Notes: generated by a model from the letters alone, not told the origin. Counted from the first letter of the stretch, positions 1 through 8,637 are shown. The stretch: 64,000 nt of DNA from Bacillus sp. RO3 (GCF_012911895.1 NZ_JAAXCV010000028.1:241734-305733); one strand, 5' to 3'. Program-made: numbers and translations.

Positions 1-817
1 TCACTTCATCATGCTCAAGCTCCCTGAAGAACACTTCCATGCAGCGTGAACGGATGGCCGGTGGAATTTCACTTGGTGTACGGGTGGTGGCACCGATTAA
101 GCGGAAATCTGCCGGAAGTCCGTTTTTGAATATATCATGGATGTGGGTAGGGATTTGATGATTTTCTTCATTATAATAGGCACTTTCCAAAAATACTTTG
201 CGGTCTTCCAGTACCTTCAATAATTTATTCATCTGGATGGAATGCAATTCTCCGATTTCATCAATGAACAGCACACCTCCATGGGCATTGGTTACCGCTC
301 CTTGCTTTGGCTGGGGAATCCCGGCTTGTCCCATGGCCCCTGCTCCTTGATAAATGGGATCGTGTACGGATCCGATCAGTGGATCGGCAATCCCCCGTTC
401 ATCGAAACGTGCTGTTGTGGCATCCAATTCTACAAATACCGCGGAAGGCTTGAAAGGAGATTTCATATTTTTCTTTGCTTCTTCCAGGACCAGACGGGCT
501 GCGGCTGTCTTTCCGACACCGGGAGGGCCATAGATAATCACATGTTGAGGATTGGGACTGCATAGCGCAGCTTTTAAAGCTTTTATTCCATCTTCTTGGC
601 CTACTATATCATCAAAGCTTGATGGTCTTACCTTTTCAGCAAGAGGTTCGGTTAACGAAATGGATCTCATTTTCCTGAGTTCTTCCATTTCTTTTTTTGA
701 TTCTTTATCAATGGAAACTTTTTGCGTTCGCTGGTTTTTCAATAGGTTCCAAAAATACAATCCAATGATGATTCCGAAGAATAATTGGATAAACAAAGCG
801 ATGCTCGTAAAGCTCAT
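1..817 (-). CDS. lonB: ATP-dependent protease LonB, 5' part (3' end outside window)
   Basis: The first 272 codons are visible and the gene runs off the left edge. The start ATG at 815-817 follows the ribosome site GGAGGGAGACGA. The product begins with a hydrophobic helix (about residues 5-24), then a charged linker and an AAA+ domain with Walker A GPPGVGKT and Walker B VLFIDEIG. An N-terminal membrane anchor before the ATPase is typical of Bacillus LonB, a Lon-family protease made in the forespore; the C-terminal Ser-Lys protease domain lies outside the window. It sits downstream of clpX on the same strand, as in B. subtilis. The identity rests on domain layout and neighbourhood. Confidence 0.9.
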   Translation of the reverse strand, partial: MSFTSIALFIQLFFGIIIGLYFWNLLKNQRTQKVSIDKESKKEMEELRKMRSISLTEPLAEKVRPSSFDDIVGQEDGIKALKAALCSPNPQHVIIYGPPGVGKTAAARLVLEEAKKNMKSPFKPSAVFVELDATTARFDERGIADPLIGSVHDPIYQGAGAMGQAGIPQPKQGAVTNAHGGVLFIDEIGELHSIQMNKLLKVLEDRKVFLESAYYNEENHQIPTHIHDIFKNGLPADFRLIGATTRTPSEIPPAIRSRCMEVFFRELEHDEV

Positions 818-1035
818 TCGTCTCCCTCCAAGTAGATACAAGTTGTTACCGGTTAGTATCTCCTTGACCTTGTGGGAATAAACAAAAAAAATTCTGGTGG
901 AGAGATGAGTAAAATGAAGAAAAATGGAACGATCATTGTTGGGAATGATCCACATACTCTTCCTTCCTGAGGAAAGATTACACCGCTCAGAGAATGATTT
1001 TTCTACTTATACATGGTGTGAAAACAAAGACCGTT

Positions 1036-1108
1036 CTTTTCCGCTTCAGGCTGTTGCTTACCTCTATTCCCCGCAGGAGTCAAATGCCTTCCGCTACAAT
1101 CCACTCTG
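1036..1108. repeat. degraded copy of palindromic intergenic repeat
   Basis: The stretch contains TTTTCCGCTTCAGG and, after a gap, CCCGCAGGAGTC then CCTTCCGCTACAATC. These match the two ends of the fuller repeat at 58157-58287 in the same order and orientation, with most of the middle missing. It is a shortened relic of the same repeat family. Confidence 0.6.
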
Positions 1109-1232
1109 TGCTTTTCATTATCATTATCAATTGAGCATTGTCTCTTTTACTGGTTTAAACAAAGTGACATCCGTGACTTTTATCAGTTCATTTTTCTCTT
1201 CATCTCTCGATCTCCATAGCTGTTAGATGATT

Positions 1233-1268
1233 AAAAAAAGCCAAGAATGAGGAACCATTCTTGGCTTT
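1233..1268 (-). terminator. rho-independent terminator of clpX
   Basis: The stem AGCCAAGAATG pairs with CATTCTTGGCT around a 6-nt loop. On the minus strand it is followed by a run of Ts. It lies 12 bp beyond the clpX stop codon. Confidence 0.9.
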
Positions 1269-1279
1269 TGGGTCATCTA

Positions 1280-2560
1280 TTATGCTGATGTCTTTTCTTC
1301 ATTTGGATCGATTACTGTTCCATCTTCAAGCATTAAATGTGGAGCAGCATCTTCAAGGATCGTTTCCTTTGTAATGATGCACTTTTTGATATCCTCACGG
1401 GAAGGAAGATCAAACATGACATCCAGCATCATCGTTTCGATGATTGAACGCAGTCCACGGGCACCCGTTTTACGTTCGATTGCCTTTTTAGAGATTTCAA
1501 GCAGGGCATCTTCTGTGAACTCAAGCTCGACATCATCTAATTCAAGCATTTTTTGATATTGTTTCACCAATGCATTTTTAGGCTTTGTCAGGATTTCAAC
1601 CAGCGCTTCTTCATCAAGAGGCTCAAGGCTTGAAATAACCGGTAAACGACCAATGAATTCAGGGATTAAACCGAACTTCAACAGGTCTTCCGGAACAACT
1701 TTGGAAAGAAGGGATTTATCTTCTTTTACTTCTGCATTTTTAGGATCAGAACCGAACCCAATCACCTTTTGACCTAAACGGCGCTTAATGATCTGCTCGA
1801 TTCCATCGAACGCCCCACCACAGATGAATAGTACATTGGACGTATCAATCTGGATGAATTCCTGATGAGGATGCTTGCGTCCGCCTTGTGGAGGAACACT
1901 TGCCACCGTACCTTCAAGAATTTTTAGAAGGGCCTGCTGAACACCTTCACCTGAAACGTCTCTTGTAATGGATGGATTTTCGGATTTTCGTGCTACTTTA
2001 TCGATTTCGTCGATATAGATGATACCTTTTTCAGCTTTTTCTACATCATAGTCAGCTGCCTGGATCAATTTCAACAGGATATTCTCTACGTCTTCCCCTA
2101 CGTATCCTGCTTCAGTCAGTGAAGTGGCATCCGCAATGGCGAAAGGAACGTTAAGAATACGCGCAAGGGTTTGAGCCAGTAAGGTTTTACCGCTACCAGT
2201 CGGCCCGATCATGGCAATATTACTCTTAGACAGCTCTACATCATCAACTTTGCTGCTTGAGTTGATACGCTTGTAGTGATTGTAAACGGCTACAGCCAAA
2301 GATTTCTTTGCCTGTTCCTGACCAATAACGTATTCATCAAGGATTTCGCGAATTTCACGAGGCTTCGGAACGTCTTTGAATTCTACTTCTTCTTCTGTAC
2401 CAAGCTCTTCTTCCACGATTTCCGTACAAAGTTCGATACACTCATCACAGATATACACACCTGGTCCAGCGACTAGTTTACGAACTTGATCTTGCGTTTT
2501 TCCGCAAAAAGAACATTTAAGTTGTCCTTTTTCATCATTAAATTTAAACAATGATTTCAC
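1280..2560 (-). CDS. clpX: ATP-dependent Clp protease ATP-binding subunit ClpX
   Basis: ClpX unfolds tagged substrates and feeds them to the ClpP peptidase in the cytoplasm. The 426-residue length is normal. The N-terminal zinc-binding domain shows Cys16, Cys19, Cys38 and Cys41; the AAA+ module has Walker A GPTGSGKT and Walker B IIYIDEID. The start ATG follows AAGGGGTGAAATC. The gene lies between tig and lonB, the conserved Bacillus order, and ends in its own terminator, so lonB is probably transcribed separately. Confidence 0.98.
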   Translation of the reverse strand: MKSLFKFNDEKGQLKCSFCGKTQDQVRKLVAGPGVYICDECIELCTEIVEEELGTEEEVEFKDVPKPREIREILDEYVIGQEQAKKSLAVAVYNHYKRINSSSKVDDVELSKSNIAMIGPTGSGKTLLAQTLARILNVPFAIADATSLTEAGYVGEDVENILLKLIQAADYDVEKAEKGIIYIDEIDKVARKSENPSITRDVSGEGVQQALLKILEGTVASVPPQGGRKHPHQEFIQIDTSNVLFICGGAFDGIEQIIKRRLGQKVIGFGSDPKNAEVKEDKSLLSKVVPEDLLKFGLIPEFIGRLPVISSLEPLDEEALVEILTKPKNALVKQYQKMLELDDVELEFTEDALLEISKKAIERKTGARGLRSIIETMMLDVMFDLPSREDIKKCIITKETILEDAAPHLMLEDGTVIDPNEEKTSA

Positions 2561-3073
2561 CCCTTAGTTAAAACTTCATAAAATCGTGCCCTGTTTCATC
2601 AAACGAACGATTTCTTACATCCCTGTTACCTAAGTTATGTACTGCATTTTATCATATTATATGTCCGTAAAGAAATTGATACGATTCTTAAGAATCATCT
2701 TATTATGTAATACGTATTTTAGCAAATATTTTATTTTGCTAATTACTATGGTGTCCAATTGTAGTCAGGTAATGTAAGAATTCTGATTATGTATGTTCCT
2801 GGTGAAAATGAGCGCAGCCCCGTTTCATAAGCTTTTTCCATAAATAGGTATTCTTATTCTTGGTTAGATAAAGTTTCTTATTTAGGAAAGGTATAAAACG
2901 CCTGGAGCAAACTCGTTTGTTCATCCGTTTTTTGTTTCTGTGGCAGCTTTTCAGTTCTGCTGAAAAGCGCTTGAAACATCCCTTTCAAACAAATGAGGCA
3001 GTATACGGTGTCAAATAACCGCTCATTGTACAAAACAAGGCACGAATGATTCGCGCCTTGTCTGCTATTTTTA
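2561..3073. other. intergenic region tig-clpX
   Basis: This 513-bp gap holds the tig terminator (3036-3060) and a perfect 9-bp hairpin with a 5-nt loop (GCTTTTCAG ... CTGAAAAGC, 2946-2968) that lacks a T-run on either strand. An AT-rich stretch around 2650-2665 could carry the clpX promoter, but no clean hexamer pair stands out. No gene is supported. Confidence 0.5.
3036..3060 (-). terminator. terminator of tig
   Basis: CAAGGC-CGAAT pairs with ATTCG-GCCTTG with one internal mismatch. On the minus strand it is followed by TTTTGT. It sits 14 bp beyond the tig stop codon. Confidence 0.75.
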
Positions 3074-4360
3074 TTATGCTACCGTTTTGCTGTTTTCAAC
3101 AAGGAATTCTACTGCTTTACGAACTTTAAGGTCCGCTTTAAGTGTATCAAGGCCGCCAAGTGCTTGTTTGATGTTGTCAGCAGACATGTTGTACTGTTCA
3201 GCCATCTTATTTACTTCTTCTTCTGCTTCTTCGTCAGTCACTTCAAGATTTTCAGCTGCTGCGATCGCTTCAAGCGTAAGGTTTGTGCGAACGCGTTTAC
3301 CAGCATCTTCATTCATTTGACCGCGAAGGTCTTCTTCTGATTGACCAGAGAATTGGAAGTAAAGATCAAGATTCATACCTTGCATTTGAAGGCGTTGTTC
3401 GAACTCTTGCATCATGCGGTCCACTTCAGCTTTAACCATTACTTCTGGGATTTCCACTTCAGCATTGTCAGAAGCTTTATTTACAAGAGTTTCGCGAACA
3501 GCTGTTTCAGCTTCGTTCTTTTTAGACTCTTGAAGGCGTTTTTCGATCTTTTCTTTCAGTTCAGCAAGCGTTTCAACTTCTTCGTCAGCATCTTTTGCGA
3601 ACTCGTCGTCAAGTGCTGGAAGTTCTTTTGCTTTGATTTCGTGTACTTTCACTTTGAATGTAGCAGGTTTACCAGCAAGTTCAGCTGCATGGTACTCTTC
3701 TGGGAAGTTCACTTCTACATCTTTCTCTTCTCCAGCTGCAACACCCACTAATTGCTCTTCGAATCCTGGGATGAATTGACCTGAACCTAATTCAAGAGAA
3801 TAGTTCTCAGCCTGTCCGCCTTCGAATGCTTCACCGTCAACGAATCCTTCGAAATCCATTGTTACAGTGTCGCCTTCTTCAGCTTTTCCTTCTTCTTTAA
3901 CAGCCAGTTCAGCTTGTTTTTCTTGAAGTGAAGTAAGTTCAGCTTCAACGTCTTCAGCCGTTACTTCTGTGTCCATATTTTCTACTTCAAGACCTTTGTA
4001 CTCGCCAAGTTTCACTTCAGGCTTCACTTGTACCTTAGCCGTGAAGATTAAGTCTTTCCCTTTTTCCATTTGCTCAACATCGATTTCAGGACGGTCGATT
4101 GGATCGATTCCTGTTTCTTCGATTGCTTTCGCATATGCTTCAGGTAAGATGAAATCTAACGCATCTTGGTAAAGTGATTCTACACCGAAACGCTTTTCGA
4201 ACATTCCACGTGGCATTTTACCTTTACGGAATCCTGGTACGTTCACTTGTTTTACAACTTTTTTGAATGCTGCGTCTAAACCTTCGTTTACTTTAGCAGC
4301 TTCTACTTCAATTGTAAGTACTCCTTGGTTTCCTTCTTGCTTTTCCCATTTTGCAGACAT
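3074..4360 (-). CDS. tig: trigger factor, ribosome-associated chaperone/peptidyl-prolyl isomerase
   Basis: Trigger factor binds the ribosomal exit tunnel and protects nascent chains. The N-terminal domain carries the ribosome-docking signature within [11 protein letters not shown]. The FKBP-type PPIase domain follows at about residues 160-245 ([16 protein letters not shown] ... [11 protein letters not shown]), then the long helical C-terminal chaperone arms rich in Glu, Lys and Ala. Its 428 residues match Bacillus Tig. The start ATG follows GGAGGGAACAGT. It is flanked by ysoA upstream and clpX downstream. Confidence 0.98.
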   Translation of the reverse strand: MSAKWEKQEGNQGVLTIEVEAAKVNEGLDAAFKKVVKQVNVPGFRKGKMPRGMFEKRFGVESLYQDALDFILPEAYAKAIEETGIDPIDRPEIDVEQMEKGKDLIFTAKVQVKPEVKLGEYKGLEVENMDTEVTAEDVEAELTSLQEKQAELAVKEEGKAEEGDTVTMDFEGFVDGEAFEGGQAENYSLELGSGQFIPGFEEQLVGVAAGEEKDVEVNFPEEYHAAELAGKPATFKVKVHEIKAKELPALDDEFAKDADEEVETLAELKEKIEKRLQESKKNEAETAVRETLVNKASDNAEVEIPEVMVKAEVDRMMQEFEQRLQMQGMNLDLYFQFSGQSEEDLRGQMNEDAGKRVRTNLTLEAIAAAENLEVTDEEAEEEVNKMAEQYNMSADNIKQALGGLDTLKADLKVRKAVEFLVENSKTVA

Positions 4361-4520
4361 ACTGTTCCCTCCAACAATCTATAATTGATCTTAAATTTTT
4401 TACGCATAGTAGTAGATAGTCCCGTATGATTCTAGCACTATCATCGTAAATATTTGAAAAACTTTTACATTGCAACCATTACATTATAACATACAGCCAC
4501 TGTCTTTCAACAGAGAGCAC

Positions 4521-5525
4521 TTAAATATTAGGAGAGGAAATTTCCTCTAGTTCCTTCAGTTTCAATAGAATCCCTTCAGATTGTGTGTTTTCAACCTGAT
4601 CCCTCAGCTCTTCTTCAAGGATTGAATCAGCGAACATCCCAGCCGTATAGAAGGCATATACCGATGCAATATCTTTCACTTCCCCATCAAGGTGAAAGGG
4701 ATAGAGAAGAAACATGTGGCGCTTCAGCAATTCCTGTGCATGTTGAAATAGGGTAGGGTTCATTTGCATGAGGAGATCTTCCAAGGATTCTACCATTCCT
4801 GAGAAGAAATCAGATTCGAACACATCTTCCAAAGATGCAGGAGAAACCCTCTTCTCCTGACCAAACTTCTTAACTACCACCTCTTTATCCACTCCATGCT
4901 CCCTTAAAACATTCAGGACCATCGTTTGCAGAAATGGATGTGCCTCTGCATCCTTTAAGATCGATTTCAGTTCATCCATAAACGGCTGAATGTTGCGGTG
5001 AACGAGCTCGGCCGCCGTCAACGTTTGTTCTTCTAAACTCTTCCCCCTCAAAATGGAAGGCTGCTCTTCCTTAACGGGTGCTTCATCTGGCTGTGGCGAT
5101 TTCCCATTCAGTACTTTTTCACTGAACTGGAGCAGTTTCTTGAAATGCTCTTCCTTTTCGAAAGGAACTTCTTTTTCATCGAACAGTGCATGAATCGTAT
5201 CCATCACTTCCTGATGCTCGCGAAGCTGGATAAGAATCATCAAATACATATCCACTACCTCGAAATAATCACCGATGCCTTCAAGGAGCATATCTTTGCA
5301 TATGGATCTCGCTTTGTCATATTGCTTGCTTTCATATAGAGATAACACGAGTGCCGTATTGATATCAGGATTGTCCGGATCCAGTTCATAGGCCTGGATC
5401 AGGAGCTCTGAAGCTTCATGAACCTCTCCTTGTTCCAGGGCATGAACACCCTTTTCCAGGAGCCGCTCTTTTAATCCTGGAAATTGCACAATCTTCCCTT
5501 TTTCTTCCTGGTTTCCCTTTGTCAT
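4521..5525 (-). CDS. ysoA: TPR-repeat protein YsoA
   Basis: A 334-residue cytoplasmic protein whose first ~130 residues show tetratricopeptide pattern (for example AYELDPDNPDINTALVLSLYESKQYDKA), followed by an acidic helical region. TPR domains bind other proteins; the partner of YsoA is not known to me. The name rests on its length and its position directly upstream of tig. In B. subtilis leuD would follow upstream; here the next host feature is the tRNA-Arg locus, so the leu-ilv block is absent at this site. Confidence 0.8.
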   Translation of the reverse strand: MTKGNQEEKGKIVQFPGLKERLLEKGVHALEQGEVHEASELLIQAYELDPDNPDINTALVLSLYESKQYDKARSICKDMLLEGIGDYFEVVDMYLMILIQLREHQEVMDTIHALFDEKEVPFEKEEHFKKLLQFSEKVLNGKSPQPDEAPVKEEQPSILRGKSLEEQTLTAAELVHRNIQPFMDELKSILKDAEAHPFLQTMVLNVLREHGVDKEVVVKKFGQEKRVSPASLEDVFESDFFSGMVESLEDLLMQMNPTLFQHAQELLKRHMFLLYPFHLDGEVKDIASVYAFYTAGMFADSILEEELRDQVENTQSEGILLKLKELEEISSPNI

Positions 5526-5583
5526 AAACGTACCTGCCTATACTTTTTGATTGACTTTAGTTTAGCACGATATCTTTTAGATC

Positions 5584-5614
5584 ACAAAAAAAGCTCACCC
5601 GGTTAGGTGAGCTT
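5584..5614 (-). terminator. stranded terminator of the tRNA-Arg gene
   Basis: The perfect 9-bp stem AAGCTCACC/GGTGAGCTT with a 6-nt loop is followed on the minus strand by seven Ts. It lies just beyond the outer copy of the tRNA 3' end (5629-5668). It most likely terminated tRNA-Arg before the element inserted and is now about 7.7 kb from the intact tRNA gene. Confidence 0.8.
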
Positions 5615-5628
5615 GTGTATGTAGGATT

Positions 5629-5668
5629 TATGGCGTCCCAGGAGAGATTCGAACTCCCGACCGACGGC
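5629..5668 (-). repeat. attachment repeat, outer copy (displaced tRNA 3' end)
   Basis: These 40 bp are identical to 13356-13395 and correspond to the 3' part of the tRNA-Arg gene from the anticodon stem to the CCA end. Sequence beyond 5668 no longer continues the tRNA. This is the left junction of an element integrated by site-specific recombination. Confidence 0.95.
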
Positions 5669-5745
5669 AAACATTCGTAAGGATACGTATAATTATAAGC
5701 GTTGTTTGAACAGTCATTTGAGGCTCATTTTAATACCTCGTATAT

Positions 5746-5774
5746 ATCGGTCATATTCCGAACTTTTGACCGAT
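5746..5774. promoter_or_regulatory. candidate integrase arm-type sites, left end
   Basis: TGACCGAT occurs here in both orientations (5746-5753 minus, 5767-5774 plus), 78-106 bp inside the left attachment repeat. The 11-mer TTTTGACCGAT at 5764-5774 recurs at 13273-13283 near the right end. Repeats placed like this at both ends suggest arm binding sites for the integrase; binding is inferred. Confidence 0.55.
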
Positions 5775-5854
5775 TTCCATTATAGCATGTATATATATTG
5801 AGGGAAAGTATTTTTTATCGCTTTTGTACCCTTCGAATGGTAGTTCTCTCGGAC

Positions 5855-6364
5855 TCAGTATCGTTCTCCCCTTTTGCTTACCTTCTTCCTCGATTTATGG
5901 TTTAGTATTCTATTTACTGTCCTTTGGTGGATTCCGTACTCTTGCGCTAGTTCTGCTTGTGTAACATCACCTTTCGCATATCTGGTTCTGATTTTCGTTA
6001 TAACACCTTTGCTTCTTGCACCTTTTCTCGGCTTCCATAACCCCGTCTCTCTTGCGTGGCGTAGGTTTTCGGCTGCTGTTACGGTTTCTAAGTTTGCTAG
6101 CCTATTGTCTATCTTATTACCATTAATGTGATTCACTTGCTTGTTGATAATGTCTAGCCCCGCGAAAAAAGCTACTAGTTCATGAACTGTATAATATCCG
6201 TATTTCCCTTTGTTGTACAAACTTACATAGTGATAACCGTTTGATACAAGAATCGGCTTAAGAAGCTTTTTCCTAGCCCCAATTATTGTCCCCGTTTCTA
6301 CATCTACCATGTAATGAGCATTGTCTACTAGCTCCAGTAATCTTAAATATCTCCTTGCGTTCAT
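5855..6364 (-). CDS. HNH homing-type endonuclease with C-terminal HTH
   Basis: The core reads VNHINGNKIDNRLANLETVT followed by ENLRHARETG, the classic HNH nuclease signature of phage homing endonucleases. The C-terminus (about GDVTQAELAQEYGIHQRTVNRIL) is a helix-turn-helix that would bind DNA. I chose the ATG at 6362-6364 (169 residues) because it follows GGGGGA at 8-nt spacing; longer frames start inside the upstream terminator and promoter. It is the last gene before the left junction. A candidate promoter of the element's sigma type precedes it at 6401-6440. Such enzymes usually cut a cognate site to spread; the target is unknown. Confidence 0.88.
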   Translation of the reverse strand: MNARRYLRLLELVDNAHYMVDVETGTIIGARKKLLKPILVSNGYHYVSLYNKGKYGYYTVHELVAFFAGLDIINKQVNHINGNKIDNRLANLETVTAAENLRHARETGLWKPRKGARSKGVITKIRTRYAKGDVTQAELAQEYGIHQRTVNRILNHKSRKKVSKRGERY

Positions 6365-6400
6365 GTCTAACGTCCCCCATTTAATTTTATTGTCTCCCGA

Positions 6401-6440
6401 CGTAAACATAGGCGCAGATTGGTACGGATGTTGGTGAAAA
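6401..6440 (-). promoter_or_regulatory. candidate element-sigma promoter P3 (HNH gene)
   Basis: On the minus strand a T-rich stretch ending in CCA (6432-6434) is followed by exactly 15 nt and then TGCGCCTATG-TTTACG. The same architecture precedes two other element units. It lies 52 nt upstream of the chosen HNH start and just downstream of the previous unit's terminator. Sigma dependence is inferred. Confidence 0.6.
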
Positions 6441-6460
6441 AGAAATATCGTTTTTTGCAA

Positions 6461-6486
6461 AAAAAGAGCAACGCCGTTAAGCGCTA
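6461..6486 (-). terminator. terminator of the 7662-6510 operon
   Basis: On the minus strand AGTAGCGC and GCGTTGCT form an 8-bp stem (two G-U pairs) around a 6-nt loop, followed by CTTTTTTT. It separates the three-gene operon from the HNH gene. Confidence 0.85.
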
Positions 6487-6509
6487 CTCCTATACCCTTA
6501 TCTTACTTC

Positions 6510-6695
6510 CTATTCATTAGCTCCTGTTACTTGTCTCTTAGCTACTGCATAAAGTGTTAAGTTATCTGTGCTAGAGTTCATCGCTGCTTGTTGCTTAATC
6601 GCTTCCAGTTCGCTAGCCGTAATCCTTTCGCCACTAAGTAGCTTCCGCTTGATTCCTTCGACCTGTATCCGTAACTCCTTATATCCAGTCATCAT
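6510..6695 (-). CDS. small protein of unknown function (61 aa)
   Basis: A 61-residue hydrophilic, helix-prone protein (GYKELRIQVEGIKRKLLSG ...) with no family I recognise. Its start overlaps the upstream gene's stop as ATGA, which implies translational coupling, and GGGAGC lies upstream at good spacing. It is the last gene of a three-gene operon behind the candidate promoter P2 and ends at a clear terminator. Confidence 0.7.
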   Translation of the reverse strand: MMTGYKELRIQVEGIKRKLLSGERITASELEAIKQQAAMNSSTDNLTLYAVAKRQVTGANE

Positions 6696-7306
6696 TTATT
6701 TGCTCCCTTAACACTGTTAGGCAGCTCTCCACGTTGAAGAGTTTGTAGGTCGTAGCTTGTTATGCAGGCTTTTCCCATTGCACTCTGCGTCCCAAATCCC
6801 ACGCTGTAAGGGATAGAGTAACCGCCATAACGGGGATTTACTGTATTAAATGCTTTCCTTGCTTCGTCTTCGAAGAACTTAATACGGCGCTGAATTTCGA
6901 TAAACTGCTTAAGATACTCGATTTTAATCTTTTCTAACTTATCGACTTCTGGATCAATCTGACCGTTTTGGAACTTCCTTTGATACTCCTTCAGTCCGAT
7001 CCGTAAATCTTCTATTGTAATACCGTTACTATTAATTGTCCGAGCTACTCTCTGTATTTCGCGTGCATGTTCTAAGTCCGCAATTGCAGCCGATTTCTCT
7101 TTCTTAATCTTCGCTAACTCTCGACGATTGTCTGTGCCCTCTGCTACAACCTCCCTTACCGCTTCGTTATAGCGATATTCTAGAGCTTTAACTAGCGCCT
7201 CTGCTACGTTAACCTTCTCCGCATAATTCTGCTGTACCTGTAAACCCTGCTGTCTTTCTTCGTTGTACTTTTCGAGTAGACCGTATTTTGGTAGATTGTT
7301 CTTCAT
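6692..7306 (-). CDS. coiled-coil protein of unknown function (204 aa)
   Basis: A 204-residue soluble protein. Residues ~15-155 are strongly charged and helical with heptad-like spacing (coiled coil). The last ~45 residues differ, being rich in Gly, Tyr and Ser (RYGGYSIPYSVGFGTQS). No signal peptide or membrane segment is visible. The start ATG follows GGGAGCGAATTCAT, 18 bp after the previous gene, and the stop overlaps the next start. I recognise no family; a scaffold or structural role is possible but unsupported. Confidence 0.78.
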   Translation of the reverse strand: MKNNLPKYGLLEKYNEERQQGLQVQQNYAEKVNVAEALVKALEYRYNEAVREVVAEGTDNRRELAKIKKEKSAAIADLEHAREIQRVARTINSNGITIEDLRIGLKEYQRKFQNGQIDPEVDKLEKIKIEYLKQFIEIQRRIKFFEDEARKAFNTVNPRYGGYSIPYSVGFGTQSAMGKACITSYDLQTLQRGELPNSVKGANK

Positions 7307-7323
7307 ATGAATTCGCTCCCTTT

Positions 7324-7662
7324 TTATTTTGACTGTTGGCTCGTAATTAGCATTGTTCTCGGTTGATTCTTCGGTGTCTCGTCTATTATTTCGGTATTGA
7401 GGTATAGTTCGTGCTCTACGCTAGAAGCTTGCATGTCATATAGAGAGTAAACCTTCTCTAACTCGTTACTTTTAGCGTCTAATACCTCAACGGTATTTCC
7501 TTCTTTATCTTCGAAGTTAATTAATATTGTAGCGCTGCGGATATTTAGAGGCTTTTTCTCGTATGCTGCTCCGTTTTCGTCGATAAGCTGTCGAAGAATC
7601 TCCGTGAATGTTTTAGTGTCACTTCCTTTTCCATTAACTTGATTGTAAATCTTGATAATCAT
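7324..7662 (-). CDS. hypothetical protein, first gene of the P2 operon (112 aa)
   Basis: A 112-residue protein with alternating hydrophobic residues suggesting beta structure (MIIKIYNQVNG ... SATILINFEDKEGNTVEVLDA) and a polar tail. No recognised family. The start ATG is preceded by AGGGGAGCTAAAAA. It heads an operon with the coiled-coil and 61-residue genes, and the bipartite element promoter P2 lies 59 nt upstream of the start. Confidence 0.75.
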   Translation of the reverse strand: MIIKIYNQVNGKGSDTKTFTEILRQLIDENGAAYEKKPLNIRSATILINFEDKEGNTVEVLDAKSNELEKVYSLYDMQASSVEHELYLNTEIIDETPKNQPRTMLITSQQSK

Positions 7663-7704
7663 TTTTTAGCTCCCCTATTATTTTGTTAAAGCATTTACGC
7701 CTTA

Positions 7705-7748
7705 CAATAACCATAGGCGCAGTTACTTTTAAGCTTTGGTTTAAAATA
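7705..7748 (-). promoter_or_regulatory. candidate element-sigma promoter P2
   Basis: Minus strand: TTTTAAACCA, 15 nt, then TGCGCCTATGGTTATTG. Both blocks and the spacer match P1 and P3. It stands upstream of the 7662-6510 operon in a 200-bp gap without genes. Confidence 0.6.
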
Positions 7749-7866
7749 ATATTTTTTATAAAAAAGTGTGCGAAGCCTATCTAAACTAACGAATTAAATA
7801 ACGTATTGGAGCGGGAAAAAGCTCTAAGAGAAGGCGTAGAAGTATAAGTACGGTTAATATAGTAGA

Positions 7867-8583
7867 TTAATTTTTATCGTCGAACGCAGCTAATTTAATC
7901 TTTAGCCTTTTAAATAATCTAGTTACTTCCTGATGGTGTTTAAGCCCTATCGCCCTTGCTAATTCCACTTTGGATAAATCAGGATTATGGAACTTCACCA
8001 GTAATAACTCTCTCTCTTGCTTTGTTAAACTAGAGACGGTTAGCATGCGTGTCACTAGTATGCTATTAAGCGCACTGCCTTCGACATCTACTTGTGCATC
8101 TGGTAAATAATCGGCAGCTTCCTCTTTTAATCGTCGAACTTTAAGTTCGAAAGCGCCCTGATGTGTCGTTGTCTGCTTCCTTATAAGGTCGATACCCCTG
8201 CGCTTAAGTATGAGTAAGAGCGTTTCATAGAAATAGAACTCGCCATAATGACTGTAGTTATCGCATAACTTCCATGCTTCCTCGAAATAGATACTCTCGA
8301 AGTCTGCTGCGCTTAGACGGCTATTATTCCAGCGTGCACCTGTTGCCCTTGCCTTACCCTTGATCGTCAAGCTGAGCATTTTTAAGATCGTTTCTAAGTG
8401 TCTTTCCTTTTTCGCGGTATCTAGCTCTAAGGCATAACGCTCCCATAGTTTCTCGATTTGTAGAACGTAATCTATAGAGGTACAATTTTTGTATCTCCGC
8501 TTTAGCCCCTCTAGCTTTGTTACAGTTTTCGACTTGGTACTTTCCTTCTTGTTGATTTCGACTAGACTAAATATTTTTGTCAT
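7867..8583 (-). CDS. sigma-70-family RNA polymerase sigma factor of the element
   Basis: A 238-residue protein with two regions like small sigma factors. Residues ~91-140 resemble region 2 (SAADFESIYFEEAWKL, then FYFYETLLLILKRRGIDLIRKQ, the spacing seen where region 2 melts the -10 element). Residues ~183-233 resemble the region 4 helix-turn-helix (LTKQERELLLVKF ... LSKVELARAIGLKH ... VTRLFKRLK). The first ~90 residues are an extra basic, helical N-terminus. The start ATG follows AAGGGGGTATACGC. The gene carries the bipartite motif upstream, which would mean self-activation. Known parallels are sigma-like factors of B. subtilis prophage PBSX (Xpf) and plasmid pBS32 (SigN). A non-sigma HTH regulator is the alternative. 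Confidence 0.75.
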   Translation of the reverse strand: MTKIFSLVEINKKESTKSKTVTKLEGLKRRYKNCTSIDYVLQIEKLWERYALELDTAKKERHLETILKMLSLTIKGKARATGARWNNSRLSAADFESIYFEEAWKLCDNYSHYGEFYFYETLLLILKRRGIDLIRKQTTTHQGAFELKVRRLKEEAADYLPDAQVDVEGSALNSILVTRMLTVSSLTKQERELLLVKFHNPDLSKVELARAIGLKHHQEVTRLFKRLKIKLAAFDDKN

Positions 8584-8597
8584 GCGTATACCCCCTT

Positions 8598-8637
8598 CAA
8601 TAAGATGGGCGCACTTCGCACATATTAATGGCGAAAA
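8598..8637 (-). promoter_or_regulatory. candidate element-sigma promoter P1 (autoregulatory)
   Basis: Minus strand: TTTTCGCCA, 15 nt, then TGCGCCCATC-TTATTG, ending about 14 nt before the sigma gene start. Same blocks and same spacer as P2 and P3. Confidence 0.62.

Larger units (their letters stand above)
818..1279. other. intergenic region clpX-lonB
   Basis: This 462-bp gap holds the clpX terminator (1233-1268) and a degraded copy of a Bacillaceae palindromic repeat (1036-1108). Open frames on the plus strand here lack ribosome sites and family resemblance, so I call no gene. The lonB promoter should lie between the repeat and 818, but I could not place a convincing -35/-10 pair. Confidence 0.5.

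Noticed and set aside
924..1226. 100-codon plus-strand frame between lonB and clpX
   Set aside because: No ribosome site, covers a degraded intergenic repeat, and reads toward the clpX terminator; residue pattern is not protein-like.
2946..2968. Hairpin in the tig-clpX gap as a terminator
   Set aside because: No T-run follows on either strand and it is not at a gene end; function unclear.
6365..6460. N-terminal extension of the HNH protein to 201 residues
   Set aside because: It would start inside the upstream terminator and place the candidate promoter within the coding region; the later ATG has a proper ribosome site.
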